From Opitutia bacterium (GTDB lineage: Bacteria; Verrucomicrobiota; Verrucomicrobiia; Opitutales; Opitutaceae): a DNA stretch of 5,192 nt. Below are positions 5,125 through 5,192 of this stretch, one piece after another. Within the stretch, counting starts at the first letter, position 1. Each line of letters opens with the position of its first letter. The notes under the pieces were generated by a model that had not been told where the DNA came from, made no database searches, and saw nothing but the letters and a program-made list of their open reading frames with translations. A program made the position numbers and the translations under genes. The DNA is taken from positions 1 to 5,192 of the forward strand of contig PMKA01000045.1 of assembly GCA_003157575.1 (NCBI GenBank), in the 5' to 3' direction.

Positions 5125-5192
5125 TGTATCGTGCACTTCATCCTCGATGCCGTGGAGCAGCTGCCCACCACCGACTTTCGGGTCAACGAGCG
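5125..5192 (+). pseudogene. IS1182-like transposase N-terminal fragment (runs off window, probably 5' truncated)
   Basis: The frame at 5128-5190 encodes IVHFILDAVEQLPTTDFRVNE, which I recognise as close to the conserved early segment of IS1182-type transposases (HLxxFIVDAVEQLxLxxFxVNxRG). In intact members roughly 20 residues precede this segment and it follows an Asp-His-Leu/Ile. Here the frame is open back to TAG at 4993 but contains no ATG, and the residues before Val-His (ARSAAC-type sequence) do not resemble the family. The likely reading is a transposase that has lost its start, with the junction near 5125-5128, though GTG at 5131 could serve as a start. The C-terminal part lies outside the window, so whether the rest is intact cannot be seen. 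The identification rests on about 20 residues from memory. Confidence 0.5.

Noticed and set aside
1..5192. CRISPR array, tRNA or rRNA genes
   Set aside because: No regularly spaced direct repeats, tRNA cloverleaf pattern or rRNA-like sequence was seen anywhere in the window.

Overview
The window is GC-rich bacterial DNA, densely packed with genes that mostly lack strong Shine-Dalgarno sequences. A Verrucomicrobiota-like source (Opitutaceae type) is suggested by the TMTC-like multispanning TPR protein and the IS1182-like transposase fragment. This is an inference from remembered protein style; no rRNA or other taxonomic marker is present.

Layout. Bases 1-1371 (minus strand) hold the N-terminal 457 residues of a large membrane protein of the GT-C/TMTC type that enters a TPR region at the left window edge. 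Bases 1372-1620 are a divergent intergenic region with several short dyads and a possible leader mini-ORF. On the plus strand follow plsY (1621-2244), then, 4 bp after its stop, a two-domain enzyme at 2249-3916 that joins a GNAT/N-acyl amino acid synthase-like domain to a class V PLP aminotransferase. A 93-bp gap carries a 35-bp palindromic repeat and a 19-bp dyad, and then comes an isoaspartyl peptidase/L-asparaginase gene (4010-4981). The right end (4982-5192) has a second, inverted copy of the 35-bp repeat and the beginning of a transposase reading frame that appears to have lost its N-terminus.

How the genes may work together. plsY and the fusion gene are almost certainly co-transcribed and probably translationally coupled. 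PlsY handles activated acyl groups. The N-terminal domain of the fusion resembles acyl-transferring GNAT enzymes, and its C-terminal domain handles amino groups. Several family-diagnostic residues are changed: PlsY motif 1 has GSGA for GSGN, motif 2 has GGKGVGP for GGKGVAT, the GNAT pyrophosphate loop is degenerate, and the aminotransferase has Gln where the substrate-carboxylate Arg is expected. The most interesting hypothesis is therefore a small acyl/amino module, for example one making an N-acylated amino metabolite or amino-lipid, rather than plain housekeeping. This is inference. The asparaginase may be an independent unit with its own dyad-marked upstream region.
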